Positions 1 to 9,843 of a stretch of DNA of 64,000 bases are shown one piece after another; positions within the stretch are counted from its first letter, which is position 1; each line of letters begins with the position of its first letter. The stretch comes from Craspedostauros australis (taxonomy: Eukaryota > Bacillariophyta > Bacillariophyceae > Mastogloiales > Achnanthaceae), in the NCBI GenBank assembly GCA_026770025.1, contig JAMXDE010000032.1, positions 62,001 through 126,000 of the forward strand, given 5' to 3'. Made by a program: the position numbers and the translations under genes. The notes beneath the pieces were generated by a model, which was given only the letters and a program-made list of their open reading frames with translations, searched no databases and was not told the origin of the DNA.

Positions 1-1325
1 CATCAAGATGATTGAATGGTCGCGTGTGCATCACATGAGAGGCCGTCTCCTCGAAGACCCCGTCAAGGAGGTCGCCGCCATGCAGCTCCTCGGCACGGGC
101 CATCCCCACGTGCTCGGTTCCACGGAGGTCCTGCAGGATGGGGACTTTCTCTACTCTATCATGCCCTACTGCAGCGGTGGAGATCTGTTCGGTGTTGTTG
201 TGCAGTACGCGGAGGACAACGGTGGGGAGATTGGCATGCCGGAGCCGGTCGCCAGGTATTGGTTTCGGCAGATTCTTCAAGTACGTCCGAACAGCCAACA
301 ATCGTGTCAATCCGTACCCATGCATATTCCCAAATGCTCTGTGCCATGCGGGGTATCCATGCATGCCTGCATGCATGTACGCCTACCTGTCTGCGTGTTC
401 ACGCGAACACTGATGTGGGCATGTCATGCCAAGAGTCATGTCATGCAATGCGTAGCATCATGGCATGTAGCGCAATGCAATGTATAATTGCTTCTTCGCG
501 AGCTTGAATTGATTGATCGATGAATGTGACGACAATATGTCTCGCTCGCTCACTTGCTAACACATCTTCTCTGCTCTATTCTACTTTTCTCGTACTCCAA
601 TGCTCTATTATGCGATGCATTCGACGGACCACAAATCAAAATCAAACATGACCAACATCGCACGTGATCCACACGGTACTACTATATTGCAACAATCGGC
701 TTCGCTCGACGCGGCGCTCTTGTACTCTTTCGCAACCTTCTTCATTGCATCTCCATTCTGAAACCTGCAGGGTCTGCATCATCTGCAATCGCTGGGCATC
801 TGTCACAGAGACCTGTCGCTGGAGAACGTGCTCGTCAACGAGGAGAATTGCTTGATTATCGACATGGGCATGTGTCTGCGAGTCCCCTACTGCAACCCAG
901 CCAAGGGCAGCACCGTCACAGACGTCAATCATGGCACGATACGGAGACTCATGAAACCGCAGGGTGTCTGCGGGAAGCACAATTACATGTCGCCGGAGGT
1001 GTTTGCCAACCGCGAGGCGTTCGATGGTTTCGCGATCGATCTTTGGGCCGCTGGCGTCATACTGTACATCATGCTCACGGGATTCCCGCCCTACGACCAG
1101 GCCAGCCGCACCGACCAGCGCTTCGATCTGATAGTCAACGGTCGCTTGATGGACCAGCTCAAGAACTGGGAGATAAACCTGTCGGACGACGCCGGCGATC
1201 TCATGCAGAAGATGCTGCGATTGAATCCCAGAGAACGATTGACGCTCGCGCAGGTCATGGCCCATCCCTGGATCGTCAATGGCCACGCGCAGCCGCCGCC
1301 GCCACCAGAACCAATGCCATTTTAG
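1..1325 (+). CDS. Ser/Thr protein kinase, CAMK/SNF1-like (5' end outside window)
   Basis: Two exons are visible: 1-280 (open at the left edge) and 771-1325, separated by a 490-nt GT-AG intron (281-770, phase 0). The visible protein starts at the beta3 strand: the first codons read I-K-M, where K is the ATP-anchoring lysine. It continues through the hinge (MPYCSGGDLFG), the catalytic loop HRDLSLENVLV, and SPE in place of APE. The C-lobe DLWAAGVILY is followed by a terminal helix ending in HPWI. The metal-binding DFG motif reads DMG, with Asp retained. The protein ends in a Pro-rich tail (QPPPPPEPMPF). It is a tandem paralogue of the kinase at 4266-6569, which has no intron at this position. 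Kinase activity is expected from the intact K, HRD and D. Substrates are unknown. The ATP-loop half of the domain lies to the left of the window. Confidence 0.85.
281..770 (+). other. Intron of kinase 1
   Basis: The donor GTACGT follows codon Q (QILQ) and the acceptor CTGCAG precedes GLHHLQ. Joining gives QILQGLHHLQSLGICHRD, which matches the contiguous WFREILLGLFHLQ segment of the paralogue. The intron contains repeated 'catgcatgc'-type sequence at 340-470. Confidence 0.85.
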
Positions 1326-2088
1326 ATCCCTCCACCTACGAGTACTCCACTCTACTCTACTCTCTATACTCTACTCAACCATGTTGCTCTGCTCTGCTTT
1401 GTAAGGGTCTTATGACAGCGATGGCATAACGTATGGTATACTAACAAGGTTTGGCTCGGTTTAGCCCGGTTCAGCAGACAGGCGGAGCACATGCCTCATC
1501 CCTCATGTATTATCTCTCATCCCTCATGTATTATCTCTCATCCCTCCCAAATTGGAACAGCATCAAGCGCACTCGATTGCACACGAGCATGGAGTCAATG
1601 CGGACGGTTCGTGCACTCTCGAAGTGTCAGTACGCTCCCAAGCAATCCAGAGTCATCGATTGATGTGGCCACATCACTCGTCAGGCAAAGAAGCAATGCT
1701 GTGGGGGTGATGGCCATCCACGACCACATGCACTATACACCTAAATGCAAGGGACTAGAATGGCAGAGTATCCGTGGTGTATCACCAAGAGCGTGTGTTG
1801 TTGTAACGGGTGACTTACTCCCATGGTGGGGTGCTGCTACCAAGTCCATTCGTTTGCCCTTGTTCATTCCTTCATCGCGCGTGTCGTGATCTGCCACCAA
1901 AGCGAGGGAACCATGCATGTCGCCATGCACTCGTATGTATTTGAATGTATTAGAATGTGTGAAATGCAGCACCGTCCTTATCATAAGAGCAGCCTTCCAT
2001 GTATCATCCAAATGGCGGAGTAATCGTAAAGTACTATGTTCCGGTGAAGAGTCATATGGTTTGGTTTGGCTTGGTGCGGTGAATGTGT
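1326..2088. other. Intergenic, kinase 1 3' flank to small membrane-protein gene
   Basis: I see no convincing coding region. It contains a TCTAC/TCTGC pyrimidine run near 1346-1400 and a 21-bp tandem repeat at 1495-1546. The rest looks like unique non-coding sequence and UTRs. Confidence 0.5.
1495..1546 (+). repeat. 21-bp tandem repeat, about 2.5 copies
   Basis: The unit ctcatccctcatgtattat(ct) occurs perfectly at 1495-1515 and 1516-1536, with a partial third copy to 1546. Confidence 0.9.
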
Positions 2089-2982
2089 CTATGGTCTGTG
2101 GGAACGGTCCATCTGGTCGGTCTTGTGCTGAGCATCGGCGATGAGGACGTAGCACAGAGCGAAGGAGAGGCCTGGGTACAGGATGTATGTTGGGGCGCGC
2201 TCCATGACCTACTCATGGAGAGGTATGCGTGGATGTTTGTAGGCGGATTGGAAGTTGATCAATGCAGGCAACACACGCAGGAGCAGTCGGAAGAGGAGAT
2301 GACACGGTGGTTTTGAGATTGGTGGTTGGCACAGAGCAGACACTGTGCAGACACTGGTCAGACAGAGGAGAGCAGCACCATCGATGGTCGGTGCAGAGCA
2401 TTCAAACACCCCGACACACATATCCATACTCTCTGGGGAGTCCTCCGAATGTATGCAACGTACCTTCTTTGGGAAAGTCTTGAGCCACGGAACAACAACG
2501 TGCTGCTCGTGAGCAGAGATGGTGCGTGTGATCTGTTCGCAAATGCGTGTCGGTTATGAAGTTTGAGATGAATGATACAGCAAACGAGAGCATGGCGGAG
2601 AGTGCAAAAGGTGAGAGACCGCGGAAGCAGATCTGATGTTCGCACTGCGTGGCTTCTGTTGTCCCAAATGTCGGCACAAACGTGTTCTCGCCATCCCTTT
2701 CATCGACAGCAACAGCACTCCAACAACGAACTGTCTCATCTCATCACGTCAGAATCATGCAATGCAACGCAACGCAACACAATGCGTCGCAGGTTCAGTG
2801 GCAGCACCAGAATAGAGAGCAGGAAAGAAGAGGAGAAGCAAGTATGCATGTATTATAGCTCGTACCTGTCCCTCGGCTGGACGCTTCTTGGTCCACCACT
2901 TCGTCATCGCGAGGTCGACATCGGCGCGTCCGGGTCCCATAACCACCCGGGATCGGGAGAAGGCTCGCATCATTCCGCTCAT
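2089..2982 (-). CDS. Small predicted single-pass membrane protein (78 aa), two exons
   Basis: Exon 1 is 2982-2866 (39 codons) and exon 2 is 2208-2089 (39 codons plus TAG), with a 657-nt intron of phase 0 (donor CAG|GTACGA, acceptor GAGTAG|GTC). The protein begins MSGMMRAFSRSRVVMG, has a basic W-rich stretch TKWWTKKRPAEGQ, then a hydrophobic helix PTYILYPGLSFALCYVLIA and a charged tail ending DRSHRP. The size, the basic N-terminus and one helix suggest a small organelle inner-membrane protein, such as a supernumerary respiratory-chain subunit. 'PGLS' before the helix recalls NDUFA1, but the resemblance is too short to rely on. The intron is inferred, and a cryptic middle exon cannot be excluded. 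It lies antisense between the two kinases. Confidence 0.55.
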
Positions 2983-4265
2983 GGTGCTATCGTCTTGTTT
3001 GTACGAGTGTCTTGTGCGAATACTGTTGTGCGTGCGTGCGTGTATCCGATAGGTGGCTTGTTGTTGCCGAACTGTTGTCTTGCTGCAGGCGTTGTTGTTG
3101 TTGCTGCCATGGTTCATTGCCATTGTCGCCGTTGCTACTGCGCCGGCTACGCGTAGTTGTTGCGCCACATCGCGTTCCACCACCATTTGCCGTTGTTTCC
3201 GTTCTTGGTGTGGCTCGATCCTCGCAACAACAAAAACCGAAGAGAGAGTGACGACATACATCACTATACAAGTACCTACAACCCCGACTCATGACAGACT
3301 GTGTTCGATTGAATCCATCCTTCGTCGCATTTCGCGTGGCCGACAGGCGACGAATGCACACACAAAAGTGTCACAGGTTCGTGATTGGCACTGGGCTTGT
3401 GTTCGCCTTTCGTCGTTCATTTCGGTGCCGTGACAGTTCACACGATTGGCCATCACCCCCTTCTTCGAATCCCGGAATCAACGCAGCACATGAAATGTCA
3501 TGCCGATCGTGACTTGGTTCAGTTGTCCGCAACGAACGATCACACGGAAGCCGCAGGCACGATTCGGTTCGTTTTGTGGCCTTCTGATTGGGTGACAGAG
3601 ACACACATGGTGCACCCCAACCACGCCACATTTCTCCCAACGTGCCGTTGTGGTGAAGAACAAGCCATCACCGTCAAGCCTTCGGCCACATTTCTCCGTC
3701 CATCACGCCAAAGGGGGTGTTTGCGCCTTCCTTGCGAAGCGGGACAAGGAGAGAGCGAGGGAGAGAGCATTCCACAAGGATGTGAGATGAGCACGAGCTG
3801 ATGCTGATTCTGTGGTGGGACGAGGGCAGCCGAGATACGTGGGGTAGCGAGTGGCATCACCATTTCAAACATATTGTACGAATACCAGCCACGATCCTGT
3901 GCCCACATTTCGCATACTCGTACGACCATTACATCGCCCCACGTCTCCGGTTCATCCCATTCTGCATCCGAATGCACATTCAGTTTGCAACACAAGAGCG
4001 AACGGTCCTTGATTTCTGTCCTGTTGTGCACAATACTAAACGACCTTCGATTACGAAGTTCAACAACACGCAGACAACAAAACACGTTGCGAGTGAAACA
4101 CACCGAGTCCTCCTGAAGCAGATCGAAGCAGAGGAGCTTCAACAGCGTGAACGCAATCAACAGCATCAATCGCAAGAACACATAAAGTTACAGAGTGCAA
4201 TACTCGCACAATCCGACGCTCCTAGCACCATACCGACACACACACACACACGCACACACGAGAAC
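2983..4265. other. Intergenic and 5' leader of kinase 2
   Basis: The kinase 2 frame is open from an upstream ATG at 3801. However, the residues encoded before 4266 are not kinase-like and end in a CA-repeat translated as THTHTRTH, so I treat this as leader. I see no other gene. It must contain divergent promoters for the small (-) gene and kinase 2. Confidence 0.5.
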
Positions 4266-6569
4266 ATGATGCCATCACGCCACAGACGCTCGGAGAGCTG
4301 GAATCAGATCGACCACAGCTCGGAGGACTCCCTCCACGCATGCTTGGAGTATGACGAGATCGAGGCCAACGGTCCTGCATCAAGGCCGATCGAATTCCCA
4401 ACGCCCATCGTCAAGAATTGCGAAGTCCAGGATCTGCGCGTCATGGACCATCGATCCCTACACCTTCATCATCTCAGAAACGTCATCGTGCCCACATCTG
4501 CCAACGCTGCGTCCTCATCCACATCTTCGTCAGCATCAACATCAACACCGCTTTCACCATCATCTCCGCCATCCCGTGCCTCCAGGCATTCCGGGTTCGG
4601 TGCAGGCGGTCGCGCAGATGACCAGTTTGCCTACATCCCAAAGAAGAAGCTGGCGAAGTCTGCTTACGGTTCCGTCCGTTTGTGCATCGTTCTTCGACGT
4701 CGTCCAGGCTCCACGAGCCGATCAAGCAGCAACCACACCAGGAGTAGGAGTGGAAGTTCTACCGACAGGAATAGCAAGAGCAGGAGCCATGTTGTCACCG
4801 ATCCCAGTGCTGTCAACAATGCTCACAACAATGCTCACAACGGCGCTGGCAGCAACAGTGGGAATCAACACCAACATCAACACCGGCATCATCGTCGACA
4901 TCCCCAACATCGTCGCCACCACAGCGGTTCCAGAGTAGGCACCAGTGGCATCGCAGAACAGCAATGCAGAGACGATCTGGAGTACAACGAGTACTCGTAT
5001 GACAGCAACAACAATAACACTTCGGATCACTGTGGTGAAGATGATCATGGTGACGATGATGACCTCGATGAACAGGAGGGGTTGGATCGCTTCGATGACG
5101 AGCTCTCGCCAGATAGCGTGGAGTGGGAAAGCACGGACCGCATGGTCGTCATCAAGACAGCGGCATGGTCGAAGATCTGCGCCATGCGAGGCCAGCATCT
5201 CGAGGATCCCATCAAGGAGATTGCCGCACTCCAATACCTCGGCAACTATCACCGCCATGTCACTGGATGCTTCGAATGCCTGCAGGACGAGGAGTACCTC
5301 TACACCGTCATGCCCTACTACGCGGGTCGCGACCTGTTCGGATGCTTGCAACAAAACAAGCGGCTGTCTGCTGATATCAGCGCCAGCATGGCAGATCACA
5401 AGACCGCTACCCCACCCATGGAAGGCCAACGCAGATGCGATGACGATCACAGTGAGGATGTCAAGCGAACGGCTCCTGACACGGCGCATGATGCTCTCGG
5501 AGAGGACGGTGATTCATCTCCACGACGCAGCTTCGATGAGGGGCAGGTGCGGAAATGGTTTCGAGAGATCCTGCTAGGTCTCTTCCATCTCCAAAAGAAA
5601 GGCGTGTGCCATAGGGATATCTGCCTCGAGAACATCCTCCTCAATGACCACGACGAGGCGGTCATCGTCGACTTTGGTCTCTGCCTCAGGGTCCCCTACA
5701 CGGACTTCGACAACAGCTGCCATGTCGCAGATTCATCGTCCGGTCCGTACAGACGGTTGGTCAAAGGGCAGGGCCAGTCCGGCACCCTGCTCTACTCGGC
5801 TCCTGAGATCATCGAAGGCCGCGACTCGTTCGACGGCTTCGCTGTCGATCTGTGGGCGGCGGGCGTTGTCCTCTTCGTCCTCCTCGTTGGCCTGGCACCC
5901 TTCAAATGGGCCCACCCGAGCGACAAGCGCTTCGTGCAGATCGCCAAGGGCGGGCTGCGTCAACTCCTGCAATCGCTGGACATAGATATCAGCGACGAGG
6001 CCTGCGATCTTCTGCAGAACATGCTGTGGCGCAATCCGCACAAACGATTGACTTTGTCGGACGTCATGCAACATCCATGGGTCATGGGCGCGCAAACACA
6101 AAGATATGGTGGTGGAGGCAACGATGATGCTCGGGTCGATGGCATGAGATGGAAATCGACTACGTCTGTTTCCACGGCCGCAACGGCAACCTCGTCTTCA
6201 ACCACATCCTTGGTATCTGCCTCGACATCCGCATCTGTACCATCGCCCACATCGGCAATGTCACCATCAGTGTTCGCGTCAAATCAACACCATCTGCCAC
6301 CACGGCACCCATCCGCAGCAGAATTCCGCACACGGTCCATCCAAACAATGCATTCATTTGATGCCATCAAATCATCCTCCTCGTCATCAATATCGTCATC
6401 GTCATCGCAAAATTCAGCCACCAAATCTGCGAACAGCAGCAGCAGCAGCCACAGCCGCGGTACAACCGGGCACAACGGAGGTGTCGTTGGCAGCTGTGCC
6501 AAACAGAAGGCGATGTCGATGAGCGGCTTCGATGCAACCTACAATCCAGCACGCATGGCTCAGATCTAG
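4266..6569 (+). CDS. Ser/Thr protein kinase, CAMK/SNF1-like, with large low-complexity inserts (767 aa)
   Basis: A single exon is read from MMPSRHRRSE; the frame is open upstream to 3801, but that part looks like leader. After a Ser-rich N-terminus the kinase starts near residue 121 with a degenerate Gly loop (LAKSAYGSVRLC, one Gly instead of three). A Ser/His/Asn/Asp-rich insert of about 145 residues (147-290) separates this loop from the ATP lysine K297 (MVVIK). A second acidic insert (about 365-420) precedes WFREILLGL. The catalytic loop HRDICLENILL has D451 and the DFG Asp is D469. SAPEI and DLWAAGVVLF follow, and the domain ends in HPWV. The Ser/Asn-rich C-tail is over 150 residues. It is a tandem paralogue of the gene at 1-1325. 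The family fits cytosolic or nuclear signalling kinases. The inserts are unusual, and their effect on activity is unknown. Confidence 0.88.
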   Translation: MMPSRHRRSESWNQIDHSSEDSLHACLEYDEIEANGPASRPIEFPTPIVKNCEVQDLRVMDHRSLHLHHLRNVIVPTSANAASSSTSSSASTSTPLSPSSPPSRASRHSGFGAGGRADDQFAYIPKKKLAKSAYGSVRLCIVLRRRPGSTSRSSSNHTRSRSGSSTDRNSKSRSHVVTDPSAVNNAHNNAHNGAGSNSGNQHQHQHRHHRRHPQHRRHHSGSRVGTSGIAEQQCRDDLEYNEYSYDSNNNNTSDHCGEDDHGDDDDLDEQEGLDRFDDELSPDSVEWESTDRMVVIKTAAWSKICAMRGQHLEDPIKEIAALQYLGNYHRHVTGCFECLQDEEYLYTVMPYYAGRDLFGCLQQNKRLSADISASMADHKTATPPMEGQRRCDDDHSEDVKRTAPDTAHDALGEDGDSSPRRSFDEGQVRKWFREILLGLFHLQKKGVCHRDICLENILLNDHDEAVIVDFGLCLRVPYTDFDNSCHVADSSSGPYRRLVKGQGQSGTLLYSAPEIIEGRDSFDGFAVDLWAAGVVLFVLLVGLAPFKWAHPSDKRFVQIAKGGLRQLLQSLDIDISDEACDLLQNMLWRNPHKRLTLSDVMQHPWVMGAQTQRYGGGGNDDARVDGMRWKSTTSVSTAATATSSSTTSLVSASTSASVPSPTSAMSPSVFASNQHHLPPRHPSAAEFRTRSIQTMHSFDAIKSSSSSSISSSSSQNSATKSANSSSSSHSRGTTGHNGGVVGSCAKQKAMSMSGFDATYNPARMAQI

Positions 6570-7123
6570 AGAGACAGAAAGGCAGACAGACAGACAGATA
6601 AACAGAGAGAGAGAGCCAAAGGATCAGGCGGCACAGCACATGGAATGGACGGACATGGGAACATCATTGACACCATCACCAGTTCACCAAGACCTGCCTT
6701 CACTGATTGAGTTTCAGTCACTCTCTCTCTCTCTCTCTCTCTCTCTGAAGAGTGGAGAATACATGCGAGAGGTTCTGCTCGTGTCTCGTTTCGAAAGAAG
6801 AGCGCGGTTTTGACATACCAAGCTTCAACTTCCCCACGTGTACCTACTGTACTACAGAACCTCCATACTCGTGCATGCATCTCGTCGTCCACAACAATCC
6901 ACACACACAAGTAATATACATAAGAGCATTAGAGCATATCATACATTGCATGCAATCCCCTCCACAATGTGCGAACGAGTGCGCTACACCTTATACGTAA
7001 GAATCAGATACTTTGCGGGTACGAGCAAAACTCTTCCGCAATGATTTGATAAAGCATTCCTTCAGATTAGTGTGATTCTACCGGACGTTTGCAGCAGCCG
7101 GCCGTCCGCAAGCAGCCTCAGTC
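6570..7123. other. Convergent intergenic region
   Basis: This lies between the 3' ends of kinase 2 (+) and the SOUL gene (-). It contains a GA/GACA-rich stretch just after the kinase stop and a (CT)13 microsatellite at 6721-6746. No gene is seen. Confidence 0.6.
6721..6746 (+). repeat. (CT)13 microsatellite
   Basis: A perfect dinucleotide run in the kinase 2 3' flank. Confidence 0.95.
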
Positions 7124-8569
7124 TCAGTTACCGTCATCATTCGCTGACACCACCTTGATCGAAACTTCGTTGAGACGACGCCACGGCGGAGTGAAAGGAT
7201 CGTTGTATTGCGAGATGGAGAAAGCCATGTCCATGTCGACGCCATCCGTTGCGATACTCCATTCCTTCGACTGTTGCAACGCTTTGGATAGCTCCAGCTT
7301 ACGTTCCTCTGTGCTGGCGGACGTCGCGTACCCCCCAAACATGATCGTGGCACGCGTTTCTGCCTCCTTGCGTTGCAGGGACACGCCGCTTCCGTCCAGT
7401 GGCCGCGGTGCCTCATCCAGACCGTCCCAGTACGTGCTCGGCAGAACGAATGCCATCTGCTTGGAGTTGCCCAGGGTGTCATCGCTGCTGCTATCGTCAC
7501 CGTTGGATGCAGTGACAGCGGACGTGATGACCGGCGTCGTCATCTTCATTGCCGTGGACTGCTGGTTCTTGCCAAACAGGTACCCTGCCAAGGCACCGAA
7601 GGATGTGGCACCCTTCAGTTCTGGATTCTGCAGCTTGGCATCCGTGCGTGCGTTATCTGTGGGTCGGCGCGCTCCCATGCCCACTGCACAGACGGAATAG
7701 GGTTGGTACTGGCGGATTTCGATGGGCGCTCTGGTATTCGGCAGTGTGGAGATGATGTCGTACTGCGGGCTCTCCAAACCTTCCGGCATGCGCTGACGCA
7801 GACCGTCGGCGTTGACCTGGTTGGCCTCCAGAGCCTTGCGTTCCAGAAGGATGATGGCCGGTTCCTTGACCTTAGCATTGCCATCGTTATCCGCATCATC
7901 CTTGGCATCAGCAAGCAGCCTCAGCACAGACAGAAATGCACGGCGACGACGCCGTTGATCTTCTTGTGTTGGCTTGTTGTAACCAGCCTTCTTCGCGGCC
8001 TTGTCCATCGCGACCGTGGCCAGGATATCACTAGGGCTGGTGTTTCCCTCCGTCTGATTTTCCGCATTTGATGACAGCGGCGGCGGTGGAGTGACGCAGT
8101 CAATGGTGCGTGCCAAAGAAGCCATGCGGGCTCTGCGAGAGAAGCGTGCCATCCGCTTGGACTTGGTCCAGGAGGGGTAATCCCGATCGGGACCCCGTCG
8201 CAGGAGCCTGTCCAGAAGTTCATCCGTCTTGGATCTGGCGATGTCGCTCTTTCGCATCGCGACGACCTTGTTCAGAAGCTTGGCTGCGGCATCGGGATCG
8301 TTCAGAATGGCAGCTTGCAATAATGACATCCCATCGAACATCTCCAACTTGCTGCTCATGATCGTTGCAGACTTTGACGGAGAAGATGCCCGCAGCGTTG
8401 TGCTGGTGACAGCTGTTACTACATTCCATGCATTCCATACGTTCGATGCATTCGATGTGATCGAAGTGAAAGAGGCAGAGCGGGATCCTCCAGCGGATGG
8501 AACGAAGGCATCCGCATCGTTGCTGACCAAGGCCAGAATCACGAGGGCTCCCGCCAATCTGAGCTTCAT
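7124..8569 (-). CDS. Plastid-targeted SOUL heme-binding family protein (481 aa)
   Basis: The ATG at 8569 was chosen because it gives a clean signal peptide (MKLRLAGALVILALV...) ending in DADA|FVP. This matches the A-F cleavage motif of secondary-plastid bipartite presequences. The frame extends 25 codons further upstream but loses this feature. Residues about 60-265 are a low-similarity, Ala/Lys/Arg-rich region. The SOUL domain occupies roughly 270-478. It opens with YDIISTLPNTRAPIEIRQY, then has the family's FGALAGYLFGKN and MKMTTPV motifs, and ends with RRLNEVSIKV. SOUL proteins bind heme or tetrapyrroles and occur in plastoglobules and plastids of plants and algae. A role in chloroplast tetrapyrrole handling or trafficking is inferred. 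It is a single exon. A perfect CRE palindrome lies about 315 nt upstream. Confidence 0.88.
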   Translation of the reverse strand: MKLRLAGALVILALVSNDADAFVPSAGGSRSASFTSITSNASNVWNAWNVVTAVTSTTLRASSPSKSATIMSSKLEMFDGMSLLQAAILNDPDAAAKLLNKVVAMRKSDIARSKTDELLDRLLRRGPDRDYPSWTKSKRMARFSRRARMASLARTIDCVTPPPPLSSNAENQTEGNTSPSDILATVAMDKAAKKAGYNKPTQEDQRRRRRAFLSVLRLLADAKDDADNDGNAKVKEPAIILLERKALEANQVNADGLRQRMPEGLESPQYDIISTLPNTRAPIEIRQYQPYSVCAVGMGARRPTDNARTDAKLQNPELKGATSFGALAGYLFGKNQQSTAMKMTTPVITSAVTASNGDDSSSDDTLGNSKQMAFVLPSTYWDGLDEAPRPLDGSGVSLQRKEAETRATIMFGGYATSASTEERKLELSKALQQSKEWSIATDGVDMDMAFSISQYNDPFTPPWRRLNEVSIKVVSANDDGN

Positions 8570-8666
8570 CCTTTCTTCGCTACTATTATCAATCCTGCTG
8601 AGTGTTGCGAGATCTGTGCAATATTTATGATCCTCGATGCTCAACTGCTCAGTTCGCGGACTCAGT

Positions 8667-8697
8667 TCTCTCTGCTCTGCTCTACTCTACTCTGCTC
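8667..8697 (-). repeat. TCTAC/TCTGC pentanucleotide run upstream of SOUL gene
   Basis: Interspersed TCTGC/TCTAC units start about 100 nt upstream of the SOUL ATG. The same motif recurs upstream of several other genes in the window. Confidence 0.7.
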
Positions 8698-8883
8698 GTA
8701 TTCGTATTATTATTACTGTGGTTAGCTGACACGGATGGCAACAAATACAGTATTGGTATGATGCTGTGGAGTTGTGCTCATGGTGCTCTCGACTGATCAG
8801 TGGCATGTGCGTGCGTGCGAGTTGTTGTTGATGCGTTTGGATCTTTTGGTGGAGGAGGCAACGCTCATTGTTTTCTTCGCCCC

Positions 8884-8891
8884 TGACGTCA
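8884..8891. promoter_or_regulatory. Perfect CRE palindrome TGACGTCA
   Basis: A full bZIP/CRE palindrome lies about 315 nt upstream of the SOUL start codon. TGACGT half-sites are established CO2/cAMP-responsive elements in diatom promoters. Function here is inferred from position only. Confidence 0.45.
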
Positions 8892-9843
8892 CGTTGTTGG
8901 TGGAAATACTCACGATTGAACACACTCGTGAATCGAAATGGCGCGGAAGTGGGCGAAGAGACACGAAGAAGAGATCTTCCTTCCGTTTCATCATTCGTCC
9001 CAAAGATCCGACAAACGCAAGATGAGATGGTGATGTGGTGACTTGACGACATCATCTCATGGTATTGGGTCGTCCGGATTAATGCAGAATTCATCGAGAC
9101 AGCACCAATCGCAGAGAAGTGGAGACGGAAGGAGAGAGAGAAAGTGAGAGTGCTTGAGTGCGCTATACATTGGAATTGGCAAGGTTGCGGTTACGGTTAT
9201 GCTTACGGCAGCTCACCAGTCGAACAACAACCAACAAGCAATCCCAATCAACGGAAGGAGCACGCAGTTCACTCGCATCCATCTGGGGATGCGGCGGGCT
9301 CTTGGGATCAATGACGAAATCGGAAGGACAGCTCGAATGTTCAACGCACACTCGGCTGTACTCTGTGTTACGGTGTACTCTAAGTACTTGTGCCATTCCA
9401 TGCATGGTGATCTGCACTCTCGGAATGCAGTCTTCACCGCGTGCATGTAAAACAGAACAAGTGGAGCCTTCACAGCCTTTCGCACATGAACAGGGTGTTC
9501 CGTTGGCTGCATGAGTATGTTGGGATATGTCAGCACATCGCTTGTCAACAGTGATCTGCCTGCGTGCCAACCGAAATGTGGTCGCCTATTCGCTGTCTTC
9601 CTGTCGAAAGGCATGCTGATGCAGCTGCCGCTATTGGAATCGTATAATATCATATCATACTTGCTGAGCTGTAAAGGATTCCAGTGCTTGTGTACAAGGT
9701 GACGCTGTTAACAATCCAACCTTTCTTGTCCGCCAAGGCAAATACGCGACGCAAATACCTGTAGTGATGGCAGTCATCCCGTTTTGTCTTCTTGCCATCA
9801 CTGCTGCCTGCGCTGCTACCTGCGCTGCTGCCTGTGATGTTCA

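Larger units (their letters stand above)
8570..9843. other. Intergenic, 5' of SOUL gene and 3' of phosphatase gene
   Basis: No coding region is recognised. It holds the SOUL promoter side, with a TCTAC/TCTGC run at 8667-8697 and a CRE at 8884-8891, and unique sequence up to the phosphatase stop. Confidence 0.5.

Noticed and set aside
3540..4181. (-) 213-codon frame antisense to the kinase 2 leader
   Set aside because: No domain and no independent support.
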